20,292 bases of DNA from Comamonadaceae bacterium (GTDB lineage Bacteria; Pseudomonadota; Gammaproteobacteria; Burkholderiales; Burkholderiaceae). The stretch covers positions 1-20,292 of the forward strand of contig CANNNB010000013.1 in the NCBI GenBank assembly GCA_947505995.1, written 5' to 3'. The first letter of the stretch is position 1; each line of letters begins with the position of its first letter. Under the pieces are notes generated by a model, which did no database searches, had not been told where the DNA came from, and was given only the letters and a program-made list of their open reading frames with translations. The translations under genes were made by a program, and so were the position numbers. Shown here piece after piece: positions 1 to 7,794 of the stretch.

Positions 1-756
1 GGTGTCTTAGAAGCTGTGCGCCATGTGTCAGACATGAACCTGGCTGACTTGCAGGAAATTGATGGGCAGAAAGAAAAGTTGCAACAAAACACTTTGCAAT
101 TTGTCAAAGGCTTGCCAGCCAACAATGTGCTCCTCACAGGCTCTCGTGGCACAGGTAAATCTTCATTGATCAAAGCTTGTTTGAATGCCTACGCCACACA
201 AGGCTTGCGCCTCATTGAAGTCGACAAAGAAGACCTGACCGATTTACCCGACATTGTCGATGTGGTCTCTGGCCGTTCAGAAAAGTTCATTATCTTTTGT
301 GATGACCTGAGCTTTGAAGATGGTGAAGGTGGCTACAAGGCTTTGAAATCCATTCTCGATGGTTCTGTGGCAGCATCGACACCCAACGTCCTCATCTATG
401 CCACCAGCAACCGTCGTCATTTGTTGCCCGAGCACATGAAGGACAACCTGACCTACACGCACACCGAAGACGGTGAGGTACATCCGGGTGAAGTCATTGA
501 AGAGAAAATTTCTTTGTCTGAACGCTTTGGTTTGTGGATCAGTTTTTATCCCTTCTCGCAAGATGAATACCTCACCATCGTGGCGCAATGGCTGCGATCT
601 CTGGGAGCCAGCGAAGCCGTCATTCAAGCTTCAGGGCCGGAAGCCTTGGTGTGGGCACTTGAACGCGGCTCGCGCAGTGGCCGAGTGGCCTATCATTTTG
701 CGCGCGATTGTGTTGGGCGCATGGGGCAGGGCGCATCTCATCAGCGGTCTCTATGA
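1..756 (+). CDS. DUF815-family AAA-type ATPase, 5' partial
   Basis: The reading frame is open from base 1 with no stop upstream. The GTG at 16 is therefore probably internal, and the true start lies before the window; 251 residues are visible. A P-loop GSRGTGKSS (near residue 48) is followed by a Walker B-like stretch FIIFCDDLSFE (near residue 97) and ends with the basic RSGRVAYHFARD segment. This combination, with the ATSNRRHL sensor-like motif, matches the DUF815 family of predicted AAA ATPases, whose cellular role is not established. The stop codon overlaps the start of the NUDIX gene (ATGA), so the two are probably translated together. In betaproteobacteria this pair commonly sits opposite the yacG end of the pil/coaE operon. 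Family assignment is confident; no function is claimed beyond ATP binding. Confidence 0.85.
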   Translation, partial: GVLEAVRHVSDMNLADLQEIDGQKEKLQQNTLQFVKGLPANNVLLTGSRGTGKSSLIKACLNAYATQGLRLIEVDKEDLTDLPDIVDVVSGRSEKFIIFCDDLSFEDGEGGYKALKSILDGSVAASTPNVLIYATSNRRHLLPEHMKDNLTYTHTEDGEVHPGEVIEEKISLSERFGLWISFYPFSQDEYLTIVAQWLRSLGASEAVIQASGPEALVWALERGSRSGRVAYHFARDCVGRMGQGASHQRSL

Positions 757-1250
757 GTGAGGTTTCTGCTGCAGGCCAGTCTTTGCTGGTGGCGGATGCG
801 CATCTTCAACGTGATGACGGACAAGACCGCAAGACAGTCGATGTGGCGGTGGGCATTTTGATCAATGCGCAAAATCAATTTTTGTTGACCTCAAGACCGC
901 CAGGCAAAGTGTACGAAGCTTACTGGGAGTTTCCGGGTGGCAAGTTGGAAGCGAATGAAACGGTTGAACAGGCCTTAAAGCGGGAACTTGAAGAAGAGCT
1001 TGGTTTGAAAATCGATGAAGTTCAAATTTGGCGGCAGCAGTTGGTGGACTATCCTCATGCTTTGGTCAGGCTGAACTTTTGCAAGGTTAGAAGCTGGCAA
1101 GGTCGGCTGGAAATGCGGGAAGGGCAACAGTTTGCCTGGCAAAGCTTGCCCGTCCAAGTGGTCCCTGTGTTGCCTGGCACGGTGCCTGTTCTAAGTTGGT
1201 TGGCCGAAGAATGTGGCTTTGTGGGTGACACACATCTGGCTTCAAGTTAA
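753..1250 (+). CDS. mutT: MutT-type NUDIX hydrolase (probable 8-oxo-dGTP diphosphatase)
   Basis: This 165-residue protein carries a complete NUDIX box, G-x5-E-x7-REUxEExGU, at residues 63-85 (G63, E69, R77, E78, E81, E82, G84). The preceding WEFPGG is typical of MutT. Family knowledge suggests it removes oxidised dGTP from the nucleotide pool and so prevents A:T to C:G mutations. The box proves a NUDIX hydrolase but not the substrate. The start at 753 was chosen because its ATG overlaps the TGA of the ATPase upstream (ATGA) and gives a normal MutT N-terminus; the longer frame from 708 would run deep into the upstream gene. It converges on yacG with only 7 bases between the two stop codons, and I see no terminator hairpin there. 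Confidence 0.88.
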   Translation: MSEVSAAGQSLLVADAHLQRDDGQDRKTVDVAVGILINAQNQFLLTSRPPGKVYEAYWEFPGGKLEANETVEQALKRELEEELGLKIDEVQIWRQQLVDYPHALVRLNFCKVRSWQGRLEMREGQQFAWQSLPVQVVPVLPGTVPVLSWLAEECGFVGDTHLASS

Positions 1251-1257
1251 GCCATCG

Positions 1258-1464
1258 TTACTGCAATTTAGGGTCGCCAAAATTGTCTTGATCGGGTGGC
1301 GTGTCTTCGGGAACCCTGAAGCTCTCATTGGCCCAAGCACCTAGGTCAATGCCCTTGCACCGCGCACTGCAAAAGGGGCGGTAGGCGTTTTGTGAACTGA
1401 ACAAACTGGGGCCGCCGCAGGTAGGGCACTTCACATGTTTGGGCTTGGCAGATGGCTCACTCAT
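1258..1464 (-). CDS. yacG: DNA gyrase inhibitor / zinc-binding protein YacG
   Basis: This 68-residue protein has the YacG four-cysteine zinc motif: CPTC at residues 13-16 and FCSARC with cysteines at 32 and 36. The conserved KGIDLGAW follows directly. The C-terminus is acidic and probably disordered, as in the family. In E. coli YacG binds GyrB and inhibits gyrase; that activity here is inferred from family membership. It is the last gene of the minus-strand operon, 33 bases after zapD, and in this phylum it regularly follows coaE and zapD. ATG at 1464 is the natural start and gives the usual short N-terminal tail. Confidence 0.93.
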   Translation of the reverse strand: MSEPSAKPKHVKCPTCGGPSLFSSQNAYRPFCSARCKGIDLGAWANESFRVPEDTPPDQDNFGDPKLQ

Positions 1465-1497
1465 CGTTATCTCACCAGGTTCAAAGGGGTCTGCGGA

Positions 1498-2253
1498 TTA
1501 AGAGCAGAGCGTCATTTCAAAAGGTGTGTCTTCTTTGTTGGCAAGCAATTTGCCATCGGCTTGTTGTTGCATGAGACGGATGACCACCAACAATCTGTTG
1601 CAACTGATTTCGGGTGTGAGGTTCAAACTTTCGTCAATTCGCAAACGGAGTAATTGGAAATTACGACCCTGCGGTAAATTCTGCTGAAGCTGGCCACCTG
1701 TGGCCATGACCTTTTGAGTACTGCCAGACTCGCGCATCATTTTAAGAATGAGTTGAATGGCCTTGGCCAAAGGCGCAAAGTGTTGTGACCAATCGAACAA
1801 ATTGGCCTGCCTATCAGCGGGTGCATGGTGTTGCCATGCGTGGTAAGCAGGCAAGTCAAACTCGCAAGTTCCGCCTGGAATGGCTGTGCGGCTTCTAATG
1901 CTGTTGAGAAATTCACTTTCGCTCAATGCACTGCCCATTTTGCCAATCATGCTGTTCAATGATTCAAAGCGTTGGTCAAGTTGCGCTATGACCAAGTCAA
2001 GCGCTTGCTCAGAAATAGAGGGATTTCCGCGGTAGCCATTGAGTTGATGCTTGTGTCGTTCAATGTCTTTGAGGATTTCTGATTTCAATTCAGAACGCGA
2101 GGCCACCTCCATGATTTCAAAAATCGTGGTGAGCGCGTAGTGGTGATCGAGTGCTTCGGAACGCTGACTCAATTGGTTGAAGCGCGCAAACAAATGTTGC
2201 AGGCGCAAGTAGGTCCGAGTGCGTTCGTTGAGAGGGTATTCGTAAAGTATCAC
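1498..2253 (-). CDS. zapD: Cell division protein ZapD
   Basis: This 251-residue protein opens with the ILYEYPLNERTRTYLRLQ segment characteristic of ZapD (old name YacF/DUF1342), and its length is the family norm. ZapD binds the C-terminus of FtsZ and crosslinks FtsZ filaments at the division ring; the role here is inferred from the family. The initiator is GTG at 2253, and the conserved N-terminus follows it directly, so there is no better downstream start. It lies 22 bases after coaE and 33 bases before yacG, inside the conserved coaE-zapD-yacG cluster. No strong Shine-Dalgarno sequence precedes the GTG, which suggests coupling to coaE translation. Confidence 0.93.
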   Translation of the reverse strand: MILYEYPLNERTRTYLRLQHLFARFNQLSQRSEALDHHYALTTIFEIMEVASRSELKSEILKDIERHKHQLNGYRGNPSISEQALDLVIAQLDQRFESLNSMIGKMGSALSESEFLNSIRSRTAIPGGTCEFDLPAYHAWQHHAPADRQANLFDWSQHFAPLAKAIQLILKMMRESGSTQKVMATGGQLQQNLPQGRNFQLLRLRIDESLNLTPEISCNRLLVVIRLMQQQADGKLLANKEDTPFEMTLCS

Positions 2254-2275
2254 GCTGCGTCTTTCAGTGCCAAGA

Positions 2276-2890
2276 TCATAGCCCGAAGCGGGCCATCATT
2301 TCATGGGCAAGGTGTTTCAATTGAGCTAAATCGATGCCTTCATTGAAAATGACCGCGTCGGCACTGGCCAGACGATGATGGCGGCTTGCTTGCTGCGAAA
2401 TGATGCGTTCCACATCGGCCCGGCTAAGCTGACTTCGAGCCATGACCCGCTGAATTTGAGTTTCTACTTCGCAGTCGACCACGCAGACCCAGTCGACTTG
2501 GCGTCGCCAGCGTTCACCAGACTCGACCAACAAGGGCACGTCGTAGACCAAGCAGGCATGGCCTGTAGAAATGGCGGCATGGCTTTCTTCTTGCAGAACT
2601 TGCCCAACCAAGGGATGAATGATGGCTTCAAGCTGGCGCTTGCTCTGAGGGTTTGAAAAGACCAGCGCTCGCATGGCTTCTCGGTCCATGGCGCCATCGG
2701 GCGCAATCAATTGTTCGCCAAACTCAGCCAAGATAGCAGGCATGGCTCTACCACCAGGCAAGGTCAGTGATCTGGAAATGGCATCCGCGTCCATGACGGC
2801 TGCGCCGGCGGCGGCTATGATGCCGGCCACCGTGCTTTTGCCGCTGCCAATGCCTCCCGTCAGGCCAAGTCGAATTGGCTTGCGGCTCAA
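2276..2890 (-). CDS. coaE: Dephospho-CoA kinase
   Basis: This 204-residue protein has the P-loop GLTGGIGSGKST at residues 9-20, followed by the AD(A)ISR segment and the IIHPLV and YDVPLL motifs of CoaE. The usual RxxxQ region is seen as RAD..RIISQQ. It catalyses the last step of coenzyme A synthesis, phosphorylation of the ribose 3'-hydroxyl of dephospho-CoA. The initiator is TTG at 2890: no ATG or GTG occurs before the P-loop, and a G-rich stretch (GGGGG) stands about nine bases upstream. The TTG starts 4 bases after the pilD stop codon, so it is tightly coupled to the pilus genes, an arrangement common in beta- and gammaproteobacteria. Confidence 0.94.
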   Translation of the reverse strand: MSRKPIRLGLTGGIGSGKSTVAGIIAAAGAAVMDADAISRSLTLPGGRAMPAILAEFGEQLIAPDGAMDREAMRALVFSNPQSKRQLEAIIHPLVGQVLQEESHAAISTGHACLVYDVPLLVESGERWRRQVDWVCVVDCEVETQIQRVMARSQLSRADVERIISQQASRHHRLASADAVIFNEGIDLAQLKHLAHEMMARFGL

Positions 2891-2894
2891 CGGG

Positions 2895-3758
2895 TCATGC
2901 CCCCATAGAAATGCCCAAAAAGAAACATGCGAATCCAGAAAAGGCTAAAAAAGGTCCAAACGCGAAGTGCCCATTGTGACCCAGTTGCCCCCTCATTTTT
3001 TGGATGACCCCAAAAATCAGCCCAGAAACAGAAGCCAATAAGAGCAAGGGCAATAGGCTCCAAACGCCGACCCACGCACCAAGACCAGCCAGCAGTTTGA
3101 GATCTCCCTGCCCCATGCCTTCTTTGCCAGCAATTTGCTCAAAGCCCCAACTGACCAACCAAAGCAGCCCATAGCCCAGAACCGCGCCGGACAGTGAGTC
3201 CATGAGTGGGGTGGGGGTGAGCGACAAGGCGCTACCAATGAGGCCCACCCACAGCAAGGCTTGAGTAAGAACGTCTGGAAGAAGGAAAGTCTCGGCGTCA
3301 ATCCATGCAAGGGCCAGAAGCGCAGCGCAAAAGAAGCCCCCTAATAAGGCCGAATAGCCAAAACCGAACTTAAGTAGAGACATGCAAAACAAAGCAGCTG
3401 TGAGGATTTCGACCAAGGGATAGCGAACTGAAATGGTCTGATTGCAATGTTTGCAACGGCCAAAGCGCCAACAAAATGACAAAACGGGAACGAGCTCGTA
3501 CCAACTCAAAGTGTGAAGGCAATGCGGGCAGTGCGACCGTGGCGTCGATAAATTGAAATGATCGGGGCCAGTTTCGTCAGCCTTCAAAATCATCTGCGGC
3601 AAACGGTGAATGAGCACATTGACAAAACTACCAACCACCAGGCCAATGGCTGTCATCAATATGATTTGCGCCAAACTGACTTCTGCAAAATTTGGCAAGA
3701 CCCAGCCCATGGGGCCAGGTGAAAGCCACAATTGAGGCCATGCAGTTGGGTTGATCAA
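2895..3758 (-). CDS. pilD: Type IV prepilin peptidase / N-methyltransferase PilD
   Basis: This 287-residue polytopic membrane protein contains the prepilin-peptidase GSFVNVLIHRLP motif (residues 43-54) and two CxxC pairs at C77/C80 and C102/C105, the zinc-binding methyltransferase part. The two catalytic aspartates are visible in WIDAETFLLPD (D154) and GQGDLKLL (D219). It cleaves leader peptides of type IV pilins and pseudopilins and methylates the new N-terminus. TTG at 3758 is preferred as the start: AGGA lies seven bases upstream and TTGA overlaps the pilC stop. An ATG at 3710 (codon 17) would also leave all known motifs intact but has no visible ribosome binding site. It sits between pilC and coaE, as is usual. 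Confidence 0.94.
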   Translation of the reverse strand: MINPTAWPQLWLSPGPMGWVLPNFAEVSLAQIILMTAIGLVVGSFVNVLIHRLPQMILKADETGPDHFNLSTPRSHCPHCLHTLSWYELVPVLSFCWRFGRCKHCNQTISVRYPLVEILTAALFCMSLLKFGFGYSALLGGFFCAALLALAWIDAETFLLPDVLTQALLWVGLIGSALSLTPTPLMDSLSGAVLGYGLLWLVSWGFEQIAGKEGMGQGDLKLLAGLGAWVGVWSLLPLLLLASVSGLIFGVIQKMRGQLGHNGHFAFGPFLAFSGFACFFLGISMGA

Positions 3759-4879
3759 AAGACTTGTCCTAAATTGAAGATGGGCAAATACAAGGCCAAC
3801 AAAATGCCGCCTATGAGTGAACCCAGTACCACCATGATGATGGGTTCTAGGAGTGTAGACAGATTGCCAATTTGTTGGTTCACATCGAACTCCATGAGTT
3901 TGGCGGCACGTTGCAACATGGCGTCAAGAGATCCCGTCTCTTCACCAATGGCGCACATCTGAATGGTCATGCTAGAGAATAAGTTGGATTTTGACATGGC
4001 TGTGCTTAAACTTTGGCCCTCTTGTATGCGTTCTATCAGTGCAAGCGTGGCTTTCGCCAAATTGGGCGAGACGCTGGCGGCTGAAGCGGGTGCCAGTGCT
4101 TCAGCCAAAGGAATGCCTGCTTGAAGCAAAGCCGACAAAGTCTGTGCCCATTTGACGATCATGGCAGTTTTCAAAAGCGGCCCTACAACGGGACTGGAAA
4201 AGATCAATTTTTCGAAATAGATTTGGAACTTCAAGGACCTTTGATGGATCCATCGAAGCAAGCTCATCAGTGCCAATGTGGCAACCAAAATGGTGCCTGC
4301 CCAATGCCCCACCCAAAAGCTCATGTTGATCAATTGCTGTGTTGCCCATGGCAAAGATGCGCCCATGCTCTTGAAAACATCTTCAAAGACAGGGACCACC
4401 CAAAGCAAGATCACCACAAGCACCGCGATAGAGATCAGCAAAATGCTGGCAGGATAGATAAGCGCATTTGTGAGTTTGGCTTTCAATGCAGCGTGGGCTT
4501 CAAGGGTGTCTGCCAGCCGGTCTAGAATTTTGTCTAAGATGCCAGCTGACTCGCCTGCATACAACAAGCTGCAGTAATGTTGGTTAAATACTTGCGGGTG
4601 CTTTTTGAAAGCAATGTGCAGCGACTGGCCGGCATTGAGCTCGGTTTGAAGTGTTTGCAATGTGTTACCAAAGGCTTTCTGAGTGGCTCGTGTTCCTACT
4701 ATGCTTTGGCTTAGCAATTCAAAAGCTTGCGAGATTGGAATGCCAGCGCTCATGAGAGCTGACCACTGTCGTGTAAAAACGCTTAGTGTTTTGGCTGGTA
4801 CAGCTTTGCTTTGGCTAACTTGAACTGGTGCAACTTGGCGTCTGGCCGCAGCACGCGAGAGGGCGGCATTAAGCGACAT
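3755..4879 (-). CDS. pilC: Type IV pilus inner-membrane platform protein PilC (GspF family), short N-terminus
   Basis: Two GspF domains are recognisable. The first contains LMSAGIPISQAFELL near residues 43-57, the second LLQAGIPLAEALAP near residues 250-260. Hydrophobic helices follow each, and the last one ends GGILLALYLPIFNL. The protein forms the inner-membrane platform on which the PilB motor acts. I chose ATG at 4879, which overlaps the pilB stop by 11 bases and gives 374 residues. The frame is open to an ATG at 4942, but that would overlap pilB by 74 bases with an N-terminus unlike PilC. With the chosen start, the soluble leader of about 50 residues normally found before the first GspF domain is largely missing. 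Confidence 0.9.
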   Translation of the reverse strand: MSLNAALSRAAARRQVAPVQVSQSKAVPAKTLSVFTRQWSALMSAGIPISQAFELLSQSIVGTRATQKAFGNTLQTLQTELNAGQSLHIAFKKHPQVFNQHYCSLLYAGESAGILDKILDRLADTLEAHAALKAKLTNALIYPASILLISIAVLVVILLWVVPVFEDVFKSMGASLPWATQQLINMSFWVGHWAGTILVATLALMSLLRWIHQRSLKFQIYFEKLIFSSPVVGPLLKTAMIVKWAQTLSALLQAGIPLAEALAPASAASVSPNLAKATLALIERIQEGQSLSTAMSKSNLFSSMTIQMCAIGEETGSLDAMLQRAAKLMEFDVNQQIGNLSTLLEPIIMVVLGSLIGGILLALYLPIFNLGQVF

Positions 4880-6080
4880 CGGTATGGGCCATGACTTCGG
4901 CCAAAGATGTGATGCCCATTGAGGCTTGGAGAAGCCCTGCATGGCGCAGTGTGCAGACGCCTTCTTTTTCGGCTTGGGACGTCAACTCTTGTCGACTGGC
5001 ATTTTGTAAAATTAAATGCTGCAGGGCCGCAGTGATGGGCATAACTTGAAACAAACCGATGCGCCCCCAGTATCCCTTATGACACTGAGAGCAGCCTTGT
5101 GCCGAATGAAAATGGTGCTGTGGCGCAGCTTGACCTGCGAAAGACTGCAAACCTAATTCTTTCAATGATTGAGAAGACACGCTGATAGGCTTTCGACAGT
5201 GCAAGCACAAGCGGCGAACCAGGCGCTGTGCAGAAATGACGCTGATGCTAGAGGCCAAGTTGTAGGTGGCAACGCCCATGTTGCGAAGGCGAATTAAAGC
5301 GCTGGGGGCATCTTGTGTGTGCAAAGTAGACAGCACCAAATGACCAGTTTGAGAAGCCTTCATGACAATGTCTGCCGTTTCGTGGTCTCTGATTTCTCCA
5401 ACCATCAGAATATCGGGGTCTTGGCGTAAAAAAGAGCGAAGTGTTGTGGCGAAATTAAGCCCAATTCTTTCTTTAACATTAACTTGGTTGATGCCTGCCA
5501 ATTGAATTTCTGAGGGATCTTCTACGCTGGCAATGTTCACTTCAGGCCGATTCAGCAAATTCAAGCAGGCATACAAAGATTGAGACTTGCCTGAACCTGT
5601 GGGCCCAGTGACCAAAATCATGCCGTGAGGCTTATGAATAGCTTCAAGCAGTTTTTGTTTATCGGCCACGCCATAACCCAAATGATCCAAGTTGAGCTTG
5701 GCCAAATCGGTTGGCAAAATGCGCACCACGATCTTTTCTCCAAACAGCGTAGGCAGTGTGCTTACCCGCAAATTGAGGCGTTGTGCATTTTTGAGGCCTA
5801 GGTTCATGCGGCCGTCTTGTGGCAGTCTTTTTTCGGCAATGTCTAAACGTGACAAAACTTTAATGCGAGAGGCAATTTGCTCCTTGAACTCAAATGGCGG
5901 CGGTGAAATTTCTTGCAACACACCATCGACTCGCAAGCGAACACGGTAAAAATTTTCGAAGGGCTCGAAATGGATGTCAGAGGCTCTAAGAAGCGCCGCT
6001 AATTCCCAAGTTTGCTGGAGGTAATGAACAACAGGCGCCTCTGACAGAGTGAGGGTGTTGCTGGATTGATGGATGTCCAT
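4869..6080 (-). CDS. pilB: PilB/GspE-family pilus assembly ATPase, lacking the N-terminal domain
   Basis: The ATPase core is complete. Walker A GPTGSGKS is at 159-166, the Asp box VNIASVEDPSE at 181-191, Walker B DILMVGEIRD at 223-232 and the His box TGHLVLSTLH at 245-254. Near the C-terminus a four-cysteine zinc motif appears as CLHC and CSQC. The protein powers pilin extraction and assembly on PilC. At 403 residues it is clearly shorter than typical PilB (about 570) or GspE (about 500), because the N-terminal MshEN/GspE-N region is absent. A TGA at 6093-6095 closes the frame, so this is not an annotation error at the start. It overlaps pilC by 11 bases. The symbol reflects the pilC-pilD context; GspE-like ATPase is the safer family name. 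Confidence 0.88.
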   Translation of the reverse strand: MDIHQSSNTLTLSEAPVVHYLQQTWELAALLRASDIHFEPFENFYRVRLRVDGVLQEISPPPFEFKEQIASRIKVLSRLDIAEKRLPQDGRMNLGLKNAQRLNLRVSTLPTLFGEKIVVRILPTDLAKLNLDHLGYGVADKQKLLEAIHKPHGMILVTGPTGSGKSQSLYACLNLLNRPEVNIASVEDPSEIQLAGINQVNVKERIGLNFATTLRSFLRQDPDILMVGEIRDHETADIVMKASQTGHLVLSTLHTQDAPSALIRLRNMGVATYNLASSISVISAQRLVRRLCLHCRKPISVSSQSLKELGLQSFAGQAAPQHHFHSAQGCSQCHKGYWGRIGLFQVMPITAALQHLILQNASRQELTSQAEKEGVCTLRHAGLLQASMGITSLAEVMAHTDVA

Positions 6081-6230
6081 CTGAACGCCATTTCATGAGA
6101 ACAGGGCATTCAATGATGCGTGCAATTTGGTCATTCAAACAGTTCAAACTAGAAATGTAAGAATTTGTGCGGTGGTGTGTAAGCCTACTAATTTGAGTCA
6201 CATCTTGCCAAATCAAAGAGGCTTGATTTT

Positions 6231-6551
6231 TCAGTGTGACGATCCCCAAGTACGTTGACACTGCCAAGCAGCGCCCATCATGGCAACCAGAAGAATCAAA
6301 CTCTCAACAACAGGACCTGTGAGTGTGTCTGTATCGATTTTTGTCAGATACTGAGCCAGCAAACTCCCCAGTGTCATGGCACAAAGTATCCAAGACCAAT
6401 CGGTCCATGTCTCAGAAGGTGAAGCTGTTTCTATCTGTGTTGATTGAATTTTTTTCAGTACTTGTTGTGTTAATTTAATGTCATCAAGCTGAATCAATGC
6501 AATTTCATCTTTCAACCAAAGATCAAATTTTTGGTTAAGGGGGTCTTCCAT
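6231..6551 (-). CDS. Small two-helix membrane protein, candidate partner of the sigma factor
   Basis: This 106-residue protein has a charged N-terminal half (about 50 residues) and two hydrophobic segments, WSWILCAMTLGSLLAQYL and VVESLILLVAMMGAAW, so it should sit in the inner membrane with a cytoplasmic head. The start at 6551 is decided by an excellent AAGGAG six bases upstream, which overlaps the TAA stop of the sigma-factor gene; two earlier in-frame ATGs (6575, 6599) lie inside the sigma gene. Tight coupling to an ECF sigma gene and the topology suggest a regulatory partner, possibly an anti-sigma factor. However, no zinc-finger (HxxxCxxC) anti-sigma motif is present and I recognise no family. 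The function is inference only. Confidence 0.75.
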   Translation of the reverse strand: MEDPLNQKFDLWLKDEIALIQLDDIKLTQQVLKKIQSTQIETASPSETWTDWSWILCAMTLGSLLAQYLTKIDTDTLTGPVVESLILLVAMMGAAWQCQRTWGSSH

Positions 6552-6561
6552 ACTTTGCTCC

Positions 6562-7143
6562 TTAGTGTGAGTCATTTTGATTCCAAGCTTGCAACTCATT
6601 TCTGAGTTTAATTAGCGCACGATTCGAATGGGTTTTGACGGTTCCGAGTGGCATGTTCAAAACACTTGCGGTTTCTTCCATAGAAAGGTCTGCGAAATAA
6701 CAATGTGCAATAACTTCGCGTTCAGCTTGACTCAGACTCCTCATGGCCTTGTTCAAGTCAATGATAAACATGTGCCTATTTTCTGCTTTCGATGAGCTCT
6801 CATCAGAGCTTTCTGACCGATGCTGCCCCTCTGTATGTTGGTCAAGAATATTTGCAGCATAGCTGACCAGACGGGCTTGATCTAAGAATGTGTTTCTGGC
6901 AATTGTCATCAACCAAGTTTTATAGCTCGACTCAAACTTAAATTGAGCCAAGGAACGATGAACTTTGAGCAGCGTGTCTTGTGCGAGCTCATCTGCAAAA
7001 TCACTGTTGCCACACAGACTGCGCAGATAGAGTCGAAGTCGAGATTGATGCCGCTGTATGAGCAAAGCGAAGGCATCGCTGTGAGGCTTCAGGCGCGCCA
7101 TACGGACGAGATCTTCGTCCGTCGGCGGCGGGGTGAGTGTCAT
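6562..7143 (-). CDS. ECF-type RNA polymerase sigma factor
   Basis: This 193-residue protein has the two-domain plan of ECF sigma factors. Region 2 (about residues 22-92) contains DFADELAQDTLLKVHRSL and the helix YKTWLMTIARNTFLDQAR, which contact core polymerase and the -10 element. A serine-rich acidic linker follows. Region 4 (about 133-185) has a helix-turn-helix, SMEETASVLNMPLGTVKTHSNRAL, for the -35 element. No sigma 1.1 or region 3 is present. ATG at 7143 gives a normal ECF N-terminus (DEDLVRMA), though its ribosome binding site is weak. It is followed ten bases later by a small membrane protein and preceded 27 bases earlier by a DUF6249 gene, all in one probable operon. Its target promoters are unknown. 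Confidence 0.93.
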   Translation of the reverse strand: MTLTPPPTDEDLVRMARLKPHSDAFALLIQRHQSRLRLYLRSLCGNSDFADELAQDTLLKVHRSLAQFKFESSYKTWLMTIARNTFLDQARLVSYAANILDQHTEGQHRSESSDESSSKAENRHMFIIDLNKAMRSLSQAEREVIAHCYFADLSMEETASVLNMPLGTVKTHSNRALIKLRNELQAWNQNDSH

Positions 7144-7170
7144 GCGCTAAATTTAAAAAACTGCATTCGG

Positions 7171-7569
7171 TTAAGATTTTTTTGACTCAATTCGCCAAAT
7201 GACCAAAAACCCAAGACCAATGATGAAAGGCACCGCACCCACGCCCCACCACAACTCCTCTGAAGGGTTGGCTGCAAGCAAGAGAACCATCAAGCCAAGG
7301 CCAATAGAGATATTGATGATGCCTGAGCGCAATTGTGAGGTGGGTGACCAAGTTTTGGGCTGGCTTTCGTTGCCTGATACGACGGCGTCGATCAGTTCCT
7401 CAGGAATGGGTAAACCTTTTTCCGTCATATGCCGAATGGTTTCGTGCAACTGTTGATGGCGTCTAATGCGCACGACGCCACCCATGAGGATGTGAATGAT
7501 GGGGATGCAAAGTGCCAGCAGAGGGATGGCAAAAGGGGCAATGTGCTTGAGTGTGGTTCCAAAATCCAT
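7171..7569 (-). CDS. DUF6249-like membrane protein
   Basis: This 132-residue protein has one hydrophobic segment near the N-terminus (FAIPLLALCIPIIHILMGG, about 13-31) and two near the C-terminus (GIINISIGLGLMVLLLAA and VGAVPFIIGLGFLVIW). Between them is a cytoplasmic loop with HETIRHMTEKGLPIPEELI. The 'EKG-IP-EL' loop with this topology is characteristic of the DUF6249 family, which often stands beside ECF sigma genes; its function is unknown. The start is well supported: AAGGAG lies six bases before the ATG at 7569. It is the first securely identified gene of the sigma-factor operon, so it may be a sensor or modulator in that circuit. The role is inference and the family call is from memory of the motif. 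Confidence 0.78.
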   Translation of the reverse strand: MDFGTTLKHIAPFAIPLLALCIPIIHILMGGVVRIRRHQQLHETIRHMTEKGLPIPEELIDAVVSGNESQPKTWSPTSQLRSGIINISIGLGLMVLLLAANPSEELWWGVGAVPFIIGLGFLVIWRIESKKS

Positions 7570-7584
7570 AAGGTTCTCCTTGAT

Positions 7585-7767
7585 TCAATGTGCATTAGAC
7601 GGGTACAGAGGTGATTTTGGATTCAGACCTTTAAAGTATTTGAACTGCCCGTCAGACCATAGCAGCCGTTGGAAGAGGTATTCCAATGGGACGCCTAGGC
7701 AGTGTTGCCCAAAATAGAGTGCTGTGCTGTGTTGTTTTCTGTCCCAAATTGGATCAGAATCAGGCAT
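7585..7767 (-). CDS. Possible 60-residue protein upstream of the DUF6249 gene
   Basis: This open frame of 60 codons ends 15 bases before the DUF6249 start, in the right place to be the first gene of the sigma-factor operon. The predicted peptide is rich in aromatic residues (LYFGQHCLGVP, LEYLFQRLLW, QFKYFKGL) and looks more protein-like than a random frame. Against it, there is no Shine-Dalgarno sequence before the ATG at 7767, the start follows an in-frame stop almost directly, and I recognise no family. It could equally be non-coding leader or promoter DNA. Confidence 0.25.
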   Translation of the reverse strand: MPDSDPIWDRKQHSTALYFGQHCLGVPLEYLFQRLLWSDGQFKYFKGLNPKSPLYPSNAH

Positions 7768-7794
7768 GGTTCAAAACTGAACTGTGAGGAACTC

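Noticed and set aside
1251..1257. A terminator between the convergent mutT and yacG genes.
   Set aside because: Only 7 bases separate the stop codons, and no hairpin with a T run was found there.
4121..4525. A 134-codon plus-strand frame opposite pilC.
   Set aside because: It is antisense to a conserved gene, rich in His, Gln and Asp as expected from the complement of hydrophobic codons.
6081..6230. The 150-base gap before pilB as a possible remnant of the missing PilB N-terminal domain.
   Set aside because: I translated it by eye in the frames on the minus strand and saw no PilB-like residues, and a stop interrupts the pilB frame close to its start. It is more likely the pilB promoter region, although I found no convincing -35/-10 pair.
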